Positions 26,287 through 35,056 of a DNA stretch of 64,000 nucleotides are shown one piece after another; within the stretch, counting starts at the first letter, position 1, and each line of letters opens with the position of its first letter. The notes under the pieces were generated by a model. It did not search any database. It had not been told where the DNA came from and worked only from the letters and a program-made list of their open reading frames with translations. The position numbers were made by a program, and so were the translations under genes. The stretch comes from an uncultured Clostridia bacterium. Lineage in GTDB: Bacteria; Bacillota; Clostridia; Christensenellales; UBA1242. The DNA lies in assembly GCA_947625515.1 (NCBI GenBank), contig CANQOO010000001.1, forward strand, positions 1 to 64,000, in the 5' to 3' direction.

Positions 26287-26991
26287 ATGTTTTCCAAAAA
26301 ACACAGATTTTTTGTTTTGAAAAGAAAATATTTGATTTTGGCGGCTTGTTTGTTGCTTGTGGCGGCAAGCATAACTGTGTATTTTTCTGCCATTCGGCCG
26401 GCGTTTTTGCCCAAGCCGGCACATGTGATTGTGATTGATGCCGGGCATGGCGGCAAGGACGGCGGGGCAGTGGGCAGGATTACTGACACGGATGAAAGTT
26501 TTTTGAATTTGCAATACGCCAAAACGCTGCAAAAAATTTGCAAGGAGTTTGGCTTTCGCGTGGTGATGACGCGGGAGAGCATGGAGGGGCTTTACTCTCC
26601 GCTGGCACCCAACAAAAAACGCAGCGAAATGGAAAAGCGGCAGCAGATGATTGAGGATGCCAATCCAGACATTGTGGTCAGCATTCACATGAACAGTTTT
26701 CCGTCCAGCGAGGCGAAGGGGGCACAGGTGTATTATGCCCAGGGCAGCGAAGGCGGACAAGCCCTTGCCGACAGTGTGTCAAAAAGTCTTCATCAAAACA
26801 TAAAAAACGCAAAAAACACCGCAAAAGTGGGGGATTTTTATGTTTTGAATGTTTCGCCTTGCCCAAGCATTTTGGTGGAGTGCGGCTTCCTTTCCAACCC
26901 TGAGGAGGAACTATTGTTGCAGGACGAAAAATATATGCAGCAATTTTGCTATCATCTCTTTTGCGGCATTTTGAAGTTTCAAGAATTTTGA
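26287..26991 (+). CDS. cwlD: N-acetylmuramoyl-L-alanine amidase, CwlD type
   Basis: A 234-aa protein. An N-terminal transmembrane/signal segment (residues ~15-33) is followed by an Amidase_3 domain. Zinc and catalytic motifs: VIVIDAGHGGKDGG, the glutamate in DTDESFLN, VSIHMNSF, and ILVECGFLSNPEEE. CwlD makes muramic-delta-lactam in the spore cortex; its length and the spoIIE neighbour fit that role. The ATG has no ribosome binding site; a -10 TAAAAT (26276-26281) ends 5 bases before it, so the mRNA may be leaderless. Confidence 0.88.
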   Translation: MFSKKHRFFVLKRKYLILAACLLLVAASITVYFSAIRPAFLPKPAHVIVIDAGHGGKDGGAVGRITDTDESFLNLQYAKTLQKICKEFGFRVVMTRESMEGLYSPLAPNKKRSEMEKRQQMIEDANPDIVVSIHMNSFPSSEAKGAQVYYAQGSEGGQALADSVSKSLHQNIKNAKNTAKVGDFYVLNVSPCPSILVECGFLSNPEEELLLQDEKYMQQFCYHLFCGILKFQEF

Positions 26992-27134
26992 ACATTCAAA
27001 GTTGAAGAATTTTTCTTTGCAAAAATAAAATTGAATAAATGTGCAAAAAAGTGCGATTTTTCGCGGTTTTTCGGCAAAATTTAATCAAACCTCTTTTACG
27101 TAAATGTTTTAAAATTGGAAAAGAGGTGAGGGTT

Positions 27135-29429
27135 ATGAGGTTAAAAATCAACAAATATTTGCTCTTTGCACTTGAATTTGTTTTGTTTGTGGGATTGTTT
27201 TTTGTGCTTTTCAATTCCAGCGTAAACATGACAATCTTCCCCTTCGCGTTTGGCATGCTTTTTGCACTTTTGTGGGCGAATCAGAAAGTCTGGTTGTTGG
27301 TGCCGGCATACATAGTTGCGGGCGTGCTGCATATGCCAACGTTAAATTTTGCCATCTGCCTTCTGGTGACAGTTTTCTGTCTGATTGTGCCTTTTTTTGC
27401 ACATATTTTGGCAAAAAAAGTGATGAAAAAGTGGGAATTTGTGCTCTTTTCCATTCTCAGCCAAACTGCGGTGGTCACTTTTGACATTCTTGGGGGCTTT
27501 TCGCCCGTCCTTTCGCTCGTGGGGGTGCTGGTTGGCGTGCTTTTCATGCTTTCTTGTATGAACATTTTTGAGGCAATCATAATCCGCGGCTTCACAAACA
27601 AACTCACTACGTTGGAAATTGTCTCTCTTTTTGCAATTATTGCCGTTTTTTGCGGTGGACTTGTGAATTTGGATGTCGGAACTTTCAGCTTTTTGAAACT
27701 TTTCATGAGTTTTTTGCTGCTGATGTTTGCATATTGCTCCACACCGCTTCTCACGCTTTTGGTGGGTTGCATCGCGGGCGTAGGGACGCTGATTTCCACC
27801 AACAATCCAATTTTTGTCGCCCCGCTTGTTTTGTGGGCATTGGTGTGCCTGCTTTTCAAAAAAAGACAGCGAATTTTTATGGCAGTGCCACTGGTGTGCA
27901 TTGAAATTGTGATTGGCTATTATTTCAACCTCTATCCTTCTTTCGGAATTATTGAGATTTTGCCGGTGCTTCTTTCTGTGGCCGTGTTCTTGGTTTTGCC
28001 GCAAAAAATTTGCCGAGAGGTGGGCGTGATTTTCAATCTTTCCAAAGGCCGCATTGCAATGAAAAATGTTGTCAATCGCAACCGCGAGATTTTGCACAAG
28101 CGGCTGGGAAATTTAAGTGAAATTTTCAATGACATGAACATCATCTATCGCCAAATGCTTAAACAGGGCATGAGCTTGCCGGAGGTTCAGGAAATTCTAT
28201 TTCAAGAAATTTCGGACAAAATTTGTTCGTTCTGCCCCGAGCGTAATCATTGTCACCGCACGCATGCTGAAAGCACCAGAAAAGTGTTTGAAGATTTGAT
28301 TAAAATTGCATATGAAAAGGGCAAAGTCACACTTTTGGATATGCCGTCCTATCTCACTTCTCGCTGCAAACAGACAACCGCAATTTTGGGGAGCGTCAAC
28401 ACCTTGACGGCACAATATAAGAAATATATCAGCATGACACGCGACGTTGACACCAGCAAGCTCATCATCGCTGACCAACTTTTGGGCATTTCAAAAATCA
28501 TGGGTGGGCTTTCCCGCGAGGTGGAGAAAAATGTCTCTTTCGACACCACTCGCGAGAACAAGATTTTGGACGAACTGACCTATCACAACATTGTTTGCAT
28601 TGACGCCGTAGTGTTTGAGAAAGACGAATGGACGATGGAAGTTTCGGTCGTTGTCAAGAATGAGGACGCCGAAAAGATGCGGATTGCGGATGTGGTCAGC
28701 AAAGTTTGCAACAAAAAAATGGCAATTTTTGAGAGTTTTTCGTCCTCGCGGCCGGGTTATAGCGTGCTTAACCTTCGCACCGCACCAAAATATGACTGCT
28801 TTTTCGGCATCAGCCAGCACACCAAAAACGGCTCCAAGGTGAGCGGGGACACATACAGCGTGGTCAAACTGGACGGCGACAGGTTGCTGTTTGCCGTGAG
28901 CGACGGCATGGGCAGTGGAGAAAGTGCAGAGGACGCCAGCGAACTTTCCATCTCGCTGGTGGAGAATTTCTATCGTGCTGGCTTTGACAACGAACTTATC
29001 CTGTCCACCGTCAACAAACTGCTTTCGCTCCACAAACAAGAAATTTTCAGTGCCTTGGACATCTGCGTGCTGGATGAACGCAGCGGACTGGTGGACTTCA
29101 TCAAAATGGCGTCGCCAAAATCATACATCCTCAGTGAGGACGAGTGCAAGATTGTGGAAACTGGGGCGTTGCCATTTGGCATTGTGGCGGAGTGCAAGCC
29201 GTTGACAAACAAAAATGTCGTGCAGGGTAAAGATTTTGTCATTTTGGTCTCGGACGGCGTAAGTGACAGTTTTTCCAGCGACGAAGAACTGACCACCTGC
29301 CTGAAAAGCATCAAAACAAAAAATCCGCAAGAATTTGCGGACGAGTTTTTGGAGAGGGCTCTTGCTTGCAACAATGGCTATGCCGTGGATGACATGACTG
29401 TTGTTGTTGTGAAAGTTTTGGAAAATTAA
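27135..29429 (+). CDS. spoIIE: stage II sporulation protein E (PP2C phosphatase)
   Basis: A 764-aa membrane phosphatase that dephosphorylates SpoIIAA to activate sigma-F in the forespore and localises to the asymmetric septum. Residues ~1-290 form about ten hydrophobic helices. A central regulatory region follows, with CPERNHC and an FtsZ-interaction-like part. The PP2C domain (~560-760) has SGDTYSVVKLDGD, AVSDGMGSGESAE and LVSDGVSDSF. The ATG at 27135 follows GAGGTGAGGG; earlier in-frame starts have none. Strong evidence that the organism forms spores. It is normally linked to tilS, which here lies beyond an inserted surface-protein gene. Confidence 0.94.
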   Translation: MRLKINKYLLFALEFVLFVGLFFVLFNSSVNMTIFPFAFGMLFALLWANQKVWLLVPAYIVAGVLHMPTLNFAICLLVTVFCLIVPFFAHILAKKVMKKWEFVLFSILSQTAVVTFDILGGFSPVLSLVGVLVGVLFMLSCMNIFEAIIIRGFTNKLTTLEIVSLFAIIAVFCGGLVNLDVGTFSFLKLFMSFLLLMFAYCSTPLLTLLVGCIAGVGTLISTNNPIFVAPLVLWALVCLLFKKRQRIFMAVPLVCIEIVIGYYFNLYPSFGIIEILPVLLSVAVFLVLPQKICREVGVIFNLSKGRIAMKNVVNRNREILHKRLGNLSEIFNDMNIIYRQMLKQGMSLPEVQEILFQEISDKICSFCPERNHCHRTHAESTRKVFEDLIKIAYEKGKVTLLDMPSYLTSRCKQTTAILGSVNTLTAQYKKYISMTRDVDTSKLIIADQLLGISKIMGGLSREVEKNVSFDTTRENKILDELTYHNIVCIDAVVFEKDEWTMEVSVVVKNEDAEKMRIADVVSKVCNKKMAIFESFSSSRPGYSVLNLRTAPKYDCFFGISQHTKNGSKVSGDTYSVVKLDGDRLLFAVSDGMGSGESAEDASELSISLVENFYRAGFDNELILSTVNKLLSLHKQEIFSALDICVLDERSGLVDFIKMASPKSYILSEDECKIVETGALPFGIVAECKPLTNKNVVQGKDFVILVSDGVSDSFSSDEELTTCLKSIKTKNPQEFADEFLERALACNNGYAVDDMTVVVVKVLEN

Positions 29430-29457
29430 AAAAACTACCAATTTTGGTAGTTTTTTT
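29429..29457 (+). terminator. intrinsic terminator after spoIIE
   Basis: AAAAAACTACCA and TGGTAGTTTTTTT pair around ATTT, starting at the last base of the spoIIE stop. Confidence 0.92.
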
Positions 29458-29581
29458 AAAATATATTATTGAAAATCATATTTTTTCACCGATTTACTGG
29501 ATGCCATTATGCTTTCAAGAAATTGTTTATTCGATTGTATTCAGCAAATTGTTTTTCAATTGTCTTCCAATTTCTTGCCAA

Positions 29582-29673
29582 CTGACTTATGCTTTCACCA
29601 ATTTGTTTGGCTTTATCCAGTCATCGTTGTTTTTATGCCTTCATTTGCTGACTTATGCTTTCACCAATTTGTT
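29582..29673. repeat. 26-nt direct repeat with 66-nt period at the 3' end of the BspA-like gene
   Basis: CTGACTTATGCTTTCACC... occurs identically at 29582-29607 and 29648-29673. The second copy contains the final codons and stop of the minus-strand surface-protein gene. The first copy lies downstream of it, and the 66-nt period (22 codons) keeps the frame. It looks like a remnant of a tandem duplication at the C-terminus. Confidence 0.6.
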
Positions 29674-32049
29674 GTTGGTCACCGTGTATGCCGAACTTTT
29701 TGACGTAAGCGTCCAGCTGAACTTGCCTTCCACTTCTGAATTGAGATATTTTACGAAATTTTCGGCAAGTTTGGTGATGTTGGCACCAATTTCAATCTCA
29801 CTTGGGGTGTTTGTTGCTTCATAATAGCACGCAATGACATTCACTTCTTTGCACGAATTCGCGAATGTGAGTTTTCCGTTCAGTGCCTTGTGATTTGGAA
29901 TGGCAAGAAGCTGGGTTCCGTCGGCTGAATACACAAGCCCGTCAATGACGGAATAATTTGTGTTGTCGGCTGTAAGGGCAAATTCTTCAACGGCAGAATA
30001 AGCATAGCAAGCAATGACAAGATTGGTGAAATTTCCCTCGCCTTCTTGGCTGTTTAAAAAGTTGGATGGCAGATTGGAGTGAATGACAAATGAAGCTGGA
30101 ATCACAATTCTTTTAAGTAGAGGGGCTCGTCCAATTGAAAGTTCAAAAACATCTTCGCAGCCACTTGCAATTTCAAATGAAGAATCCTTGCGGGCAGGTG
30201 GATATTGAACAAGATATTTTTTTGTTTTGGTGTAAAGTGCACCGCCAACAGACACAAAATGCTTGCTTCCTGGGGCAACGTGGAAGGATTGAAGTGTGCT
30301 GGTGCAGAAATTGTAAAAGACGTGAGAGCCCAAAATATTGTTGTCCTCGTTGTCGCCAACATATTCGTCTCCGCCAACCTGAACAAGGGTGGACGGAATG
30401 ATGAATGCTGATTGTTTTGATGCGGAGCAGTGTCCAAAAGCACAATCTCCAATCCACAGGCAGCCCTCTGGCAAATAAGCTTCAAGATTTGTGCAATATT
30501 GAAATGCCGCCATTCCGATGTATTTCACCGAAGGATAGTTTATGTTTTTGAGGTTGGAGCACTGATTGAAGCAACCATAGCCCACCGTTTCCAGTTCGGG
30601 TGCGTCCACGTCGGTCAACGTTGAACAATTATTAAAACATGTGCGAACAAGGGTTTTAAGTTTTGGTGCCACCACTGTCTTCACGCCACTTCCCACAAAA
30701 GCGTTAGAGTCAACCGTCTGAACGTTTTTAAGATTCGCGGACGTCAGGCTTTGACATTGATAGAAGCCGGATGCCCCAATTTTTGTGATTTGGTCAGTTA
30801 AGAAGTCGGTGTTTGTGAAGGCGTTTTGATAGAACATATATTGTCCAATTTCTGTCAGTTTTCTTGGCAGTCGGATGTCTGTCAGACCGTCGAAGGCAAA
30901 CGCTGCAGCCCCTATTTCTGTGAGGTTTCTTCCCATGAAGGCATATGTGAGGCTTTTGTTGTTGTTGACTGCCGCAATGCCCATTGAGGTGACATTGTTG
31001 CCGATATAGAGATTGTTAAGCGTAGTGATGCTGTAAAATGGTGCATTAGGGAAGAGGGATGTTGAAACGCTTGCCACTCCCTCAATTTTTGTTACGGGCT
31101 TCACGCCGTTTGTGCCATTATGCACATCAGGAATCACGGCAGTGGAAGCGGTGAGACCCGAACCTTTTGTAATCACATAACTTTCGGATGCGGAGTCATA
31201 TTTATAGAAACTTGCTGGCAAGTTGCCGTCCATAAACTTGGCATGCAGTGTGGCATCTTTGGTGAATCTGTGCGGGAAGGTCATTTCTTGACCGTTGTCC
31301 GAGCACCAATACAAAAACATCTTGTCGGTCTGGACAGGAATTTCGTCCCACTCTTCAATGGAAGCACCATATTCCACATCTTTTCCTTCTGCAAAACTTT
31401 CCGCATTTGTGCTGTTGCTGGTGTCAAATGAAATATGAATATTTTCACTGGCGGACCCGTCTAGGTCAAATGAAAACTTTCCGTTTGTGGACAAATCAAC
31501 GGAGCCGTCAATAATTTTTATCTGCACACCGACGTCCAAAATTGAATCGGTTCCGGACGCTTTGACAAATTTGATTGTCGGGTCGGTTGATTGTGCGGAG
31601 AAATCATATTTCGCCGCCGTGGTGTCACTTGAACGATAGGAAGCAGTGTAATAAACCTGACAATTTTGTGCGTTGAAGCCAGAAAGTGTCAAAATGACGC
31701 CAAAACCAGTGGTGGCTCTGTTTTGAAAGGTGTAGTGAAATTCAAGATAGTCATCCTGCCCTGCAAGAATTATAGGGTCAACTTTGTCAAAAGACTTTGT
31801 TTGTGATGCATCTGATTTGGAAAACTCCAATGAGCCAATAAATTGTTCCGCAGTTGTGCTGGTTTTGTAAGATGCCTCCACAAGTGCATCGACATTCTGT
31901 GCCTTGTATGATATGGTGAATTCATTGCTGGCAGTCGCACTGAGTGCCGCCCAAACAATGCTCAGTGCCAGAACGGGAATTAACGCAAGACAAAGTGTGA
32001 TTGCCGCGATAAGTATGGTTTTCTTTTTTGAGCGTAGCTGTGATTTCAT
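29653..32049 (-). CDS. BspA-like leucine-rich-repeat surface protein
   Basis: A 798-aa secreted protein. It has a basic N-terminus and a long hydrophobic signal (ILIAAITLCLALIPVLALSIVWAALS) followed by NEFTISYKAQNVDALVEASY, a SipW/TasA-like opening shared with the 61823 protein. An InlB-type B-repeat is near WDEIPVQTDKMFLYWCSDNG. Then come many LRR_5/BspA repeats (ITKIGASGFYQCQSLTSANL, VKYIGMAAFQYCTNLE). No LPxTG anchor is visible. Likely an adhesin or biofilm surface protein. The ATG at 32049 follows AGGAGGG; a further 80 codons upstream in frame are the transcribed leader. The gene is inserted between spoIIE and tilS, on the opposite strand. Confidence 0.88.
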   Translation of the reverse strand: MKSQLRSKKKTILIAAITLCLALIPVLALSIVWAALSATASNEFTISYKAQNVDALVEASYKTSTTAEQFIGSLEFSKSDASQTKSFDKVDPIILAGQDDYLEFHYTFQNRATTGFGVILTLSGFNAQNCQVYYTASYRSSDTTAAKYDFSAQSTDPTIKFVKASGTDSILDVGVQIKIIDGSVDLSTNGKFSFDLDGSASENIHISFDTSNSTNAESFAEGKDVEYGASIEEWDEIPVQTDKMFLYWCSDNGQEMTFPHRFTKDATLHAKFMDGNLPASFYKYDSASESYVITKGSGLTASTAVIPDVHNGTNGVKPVTKIEGVASVSTSLFPNAPFYSITTLNNLYIGNNVTSMGIAAVNNNKSLTYAFMGRNLTEIGAAAFAFDGLTDIRLPRKLTEIGQYMFYQNAFTNTDFLTDQITKIGASGFYQCQSLTSANLKNVQTVDSNAFVGSGVKTVVAPKLKTLVRTCFNNCSTLTDVDAPELETVGYGCFNQCSNLKNINYPSVKYIGMAAFQYCTNLEAYLPEGCLWIGDCAFGHCSASKQSAFIIPSTLVQVGGDEYVGDNEDNNILGSHVFYNFCTSTLQSFHVAPGSKHFVSVGGALYTKTKKYLVQYPPARKDSSFEIASGCEDVFELSIGRAPLLKRIVIPASFVIHSNLPSNFLNSQEGEGNFTNLVIACYAYSAVEEFALTADNTNYSVIDGLVYSADGTQLLAIPNHKALNGKLTFANSCKEVNVIACYYEATNTPSEIEIGANITKLAENFVKYLNSEVEGKFSWTLTSKSSAYTVTNNKLVKA

Positions 32050-32068
32050 CTTCCCTCCTTGATATATT

Positions 32069-32136
32069 TTGCCGGCGGATTTTTCTCTTGATTTTCCGGC
32101 AAACTTCTTTTTTAAATTCGCCAAATTCGCCGGCAA
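32069..32136 (-). promoter_or_regulatory. structured 5' leader of the BspA-like gene
   Basis: TTGCCGGCG (32069-32077) and CGCCGGCAA (32128-32136) form a perfect 9-bp stem enclosing a second CCGG-containing segment. The stem lies in the untranslated leader, about 20 bases before the ribosome binding site. Confidence 0.5.
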
Positions 32137-32177
32137 TTTTTGCAGACTCACTAGCAAAATATGATATTTATGTATTA

Positions 32178-32207
32178 ATTTTAAACTTAGGGCGGGGTTT
32201 GTGTCAA
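32178..32207 (-). promoter_or_regulatory. promoter of the BspA-like gene
   Basis: Minus-strand TTGACA (32202-32207), 18-nt spacer, TAAAAT (32178-32183). The spacer contains a broken C-rich run (CCCCGCCC), which recalls the poly-C promoters but is not homopolymeric. Confidence 0.65.
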
Positions 32208-32336
32208 GCATTTTTAAAAAACAAATGCAAAAAAGTGCAGCTCTGGCAAATTCAGTTATTTTTAAATTCAAGAAAAATTTCCCCGAATTTAACAAAAATT
32301 TTTACATATTTTTTATTTATTTTTTGTGCAATCCTA

Positions 32337-32365
32337 TTGTTTTTATAATCAAATTGGTGTATAAT
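32337..32365 (+). promoter_or_regulatory. promoter of tilS
   Basis: TTGTTT (32337-32342), 17-nt spacer, TATAAT (32360-32365). The ~125-nt leader that follows contains a 26-nt direct repeat (AAAAATATTTTGGCTA at 32403 and again at 32441). Confidence 0.65.
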
Positions 32366-32494
32366 AGGGTCGAAAATCGCGAAAAACACGGCAAATTTGC
32401 AAAAAAATATTTTGGCTATTCAATTTTGGAATGACGCTGGAAAAATATTTTGGCTACGCAATTTTGAAACGATGCAGCAAATTATGGTGACGAA

Positions 32495-33829
32495 ATGGAC
32501 AAAATTTTGAATTTCATTAAAGATAAAAAGTTGATTAAACCCGGTGAAGTGATTGGTGTGGGTGTCAGTGGCGGCATTGACAGTATGTGCCTGCTTCATT
32601 TTCTCAATGCCAACAAACAAGTTCTGGACATTGATGTGGTTGCAATTCATGTCAATCACGGCATTCGCGAAGAGGCGGAGGCAGAATCTCGTTTTGTGCT
32701 TCAAAAGTGCAAAGAAATGGGCGTTCGCACATACAAATTCAGCATCGACGCCCCAAAACTGGCAAAAGAACGCTCGCTAAGCATAGAAAGTGCGGCACGC
32801 GAAGGCAGATATGGCGTTTTTGAGGCGTTGATTAAGAAAGACATCGTGGACAAAATTGCTCTTGCACATCATCAAAGTGATCAGGCAGAGACCATTTTGA
32901 TGCACATATTCCGCGGCAGCGGCCTCGCCGGAGCACGTGGCATGGAGCCGATGCGTGACAACATATACATCCGCCCAATGCTGCCCGTTTCCAAAGAAGA
33001 AATTGCCGAATATGCTGCCATCAACAACATTGAATATGTGGAGGACGCCAGCAATGCCGACAATTCTTATTCCCGCAATTTCATCCGCAATGTCATCATG
33101 AAAAATGTCCTGCAAAAATGGCCAAACGCCATTGAGGCAATCAACAACTTTGCAAAAACGGTCTGCGAAGATGATGACTATATCAAAGCCCACCTCAACC
33201 TCAACTCTTTGCTGGTGGACGACAAAATTGTGCAAATGCCGTGCGGATATTTCAATTCCAGCAGTGCAATTTATAGCCGCGTGGTGTTTAAGGCGTTGGA
33301 AATTCTGGGGGTCAAGAAGGACATAGAGCGAAAGCACATTGAAATGATTAAAGACCTTGCTTTTGCGGAAAACGGCAAAAAGATTAAGCTGCCAAACGAT
33401 GTGACGGTCAGCAAGGAATATGACTTTTTGACATTTGTCAACACATTTGTTGAAAAACCGACGCTTGGAAATGCCCTTGAAATTGGGGAATTTTCCGCCA
33501 AAAATCTGGGGCGGGTGGTTGTAAATCGCGTTTCGACCAAAAAAGAAAGGGACGCAAAAGCACTCTATTTCGACCAGCGAAAAGTGCCAAAACAGGCTCG
33601 CTGGCGTTATCGTGAGGAGGGCGACGTCTTTGAAAAATTTGGCGGCGGCACAAAAAAGTTGAAGGCGTTTTTGATTGACCGAAAGGTGCCAGTGCGTGTG
33701 AGAGATTTCATTCCAGTGCTCGCGTGCGGAAATGAGGTGTATGTCATCGCTGGCATTGAGGTGAGCGAAAAAGTTCGCGTGGACGACGATGTCCCAACTT
33801 GCTATCGCCTTACAGTTGAAAAACGATGA
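32495..33829 (+). CDS. tilS: tRNA(Ile)-lysidine synthase
   Basis: A 444-aa enzyme that converts C34 of the CAU anticodon of tRNA-Ile to lysidine using ATP. The N-type ATP pyrophosphatase P-loop GVGVSGGIDSMC is at ~24-34. Then come HVNHGIREEAEAE, ALAHHQSDQAETILMHIFRGSG, and the C-terminal TilS domain (WRYREEGDVFEKFGGGTKKLKAFLIDRKVP). Length is normal. The ribosome binding site is poor. spoIIE-tilS linkage is typical of Firmicutes; hprT and ftsH, which usually follow, are not found here. Confidence 0.94.
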   Translation: MDKILNFIKDKKLIKPGEVIGVGVSGGIDSMCLLHFLNANKQVLDIDVVAIHVNHGIREEAEAESRFVLQKCKEMGVRTYKFSIDAPKLAKERSLSIESAAREGRYGVFEALIKKDIVDKIALAHHQSDQAETILMHIFRGSGLAGARGMEPMRDNIYIRPMLPVSKEEIAEYAAINNIEYVEDASNADNSYSRNFIRNVIMKNVLQKWPNAIEAINNFAKTVCEDDDYIKAHLNLNSLLVDDKIVQMPCGYFNSSSAIYSRVVFKALEILGVKKDIERKHIEMIKDLAFAENGKKIKLPNDVTVSKEYDFLTFVNTFVEKPTLGNALEIGEFSAKNLGRVVVNRVSTKKERDAKALYFDQRKVPKQARWRYREEGDVFEKFGGGTKKLKAFLIDRKVPVRVRDFIPVLACGNEVYVIAGIEVSEKVRVDDDVPTCYRLTVEKR

Positions 33830-33848
33830 AAATAATATAAAACATATA

Positions 33849-33888
33849 AAAAATCACAAAATCCCGCTTTTTTGTGGTTTTTTATTTT
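33849..33888 (+). terminator. terminator after tilS
   Basis: AAAATCACAAAA and TTTTTTGTGGTTTTTT pair around TCCCGC, 20 bases after the stop, followed by a T-rich tract. Confidence 0.75.
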
Positions 33889-34054
33889 GTTTTATGTAAA
33901 AAAATGCTTTTTTGTTTTGTTTTTTTAATAAAATATGATAAATTGAAATTATCAAAATGAATTTGAAATTCTGCTGGAAAATTTAATTGTTTTTTTGAAA
34001 ATTTTGTGGGAATATTTCCCAAATATGTGACTAAAATGGAAGAAAGGAGAAAAA

Positions 34055-34861
34055 ATGGAAGAACAAGAATTTGCAACCAATGCAGAAAAACGTGAGGGAC
34101 TTAAAGCCAAGCGTGGCATGAAGCCGTTTGCATTTTTCTCTGGTCTGGTTGACGTGATTGTGGCAATTTTCATTTTTGCTGGTGGAGTGATGATGTTGCT
34201 TGATTTAATTCAGGCGGCGGACACAGGAAATGAGCAGTTGAACAAACTCTTAGGCTTTTTCTTTTGGCCGTTTCTGGTTGTGATTGGCATCATTTTGCTG
34301 GGTGCGGGAGTGCTGTGGCTGGTTGACGGCATTCTTGCCCTTATTTCGTCCTTCAAAAGCGACCGCCGCAATTTCAATGGTGTTCTCATTGCCACAGGGG
34401 TTTTTGACGGGTTTTTGCTGGTTTTTTCAATTTTCTTGGTTTTTGCCACCGACGAAAACGCCAAAAATTTATACATCGGGCTCTCAGTTTTGCTTGCAGT
34501 GACATTTGTGTTCAAGATTGTTGATATTGTGTTGACCAAAAAACGACTCAAAAAATATGAGGCGGCAATGGCGGAAGAACACGCAAAATCATATCAAGGC
34601 CCAGATTTTTCCAAACTTGGCGGAGTGCCTCAAACGGGCGGCAAAGCCTCTCAGCAGGGCAACGAACCTCAGTCGGGTGAGGCAAATGCACAAAATTCTT
34701 CGGACAATTCACAACTAGACAGCGACTTTTTTCAAAGCAATTCTGCACAAGGCGTTGCGAATGAAACTCAACAAGTCAGCAACAAGGGTGTTCAGTCAAA
34801 TTCTTCTCAGGGCGAGTCGCAGGGAGATGGCAGCGTTGACTTTTCCAAACTTGGGGAATAA
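34055..34861 (+). CDS. four-helix membrane protein with Q/S/N-rich tail
   Basis: A 268-aa protein. There are four predicted transmembrane helices (residues ~25-50, 66-95, 108-130, 138-158: VDVIVAIFIFAGGVMMLL, WPFLVVIGIILLGAGVLWLV). A cytoplasmic KKRLKKYEAAMAEEH stretch leads to a low-complexity tail rich in Q, S, N and G. The tail is bracketed by two DFSKLG motifs (GPDFSKLGGVP and SVDFSKLGE at the end), which may be short interaction motifs. AAAGGAG precedes the ATG. Not recognised; function unknown. Confidence 0.75.
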   Translation: MEEQEFATNAEKREGLKAKRGMKPFAFFSGLVDVIVAIFIFAGGVMMLLDLIQAADTGNEQLNKLLGFFFWPFLVVIGIILLGAGVLWLVDGILALISSFKSDRRNFNGVLIATGVFDGFLLVFSIFLVFATDENAKNLYIGLSVLLAVTFVFKIVDIVLTKKRLKKYEAAMAEEHAKSYQGPDFSKLGGVPQTGGKASQQGNEPQSGEANAQNSSDNSQLDSDFFQSNSAQGVANETQQVSNKGVQSNSSQGESQGDGSVDFSKLGE

Positions 34862-35056
34862 GCTTAAATCATTTGGAAAAGTTTGGATGTTTGTGATAGG
34901 ATGATTGTGAAAGGTTTTTGCAATTTTGCAATTATTTGGTTAAAACAATATGAAAATAAAACAATTCAAAAATTGATAATCAAATAAACAATTCAAAATT
35001 GATAAATAAACAAATTGAAAATTGATTATCAAAAAATTAAATTCTAGGAGGAAAAT

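Noticed and set aside
29444..29824. 126-codon plus-strand frame after spoIIE
   Set aside because: Starts inside the spoIIE terminator and runs antisense through the end of the BspA-like gene; explained by the duplicated segment there.
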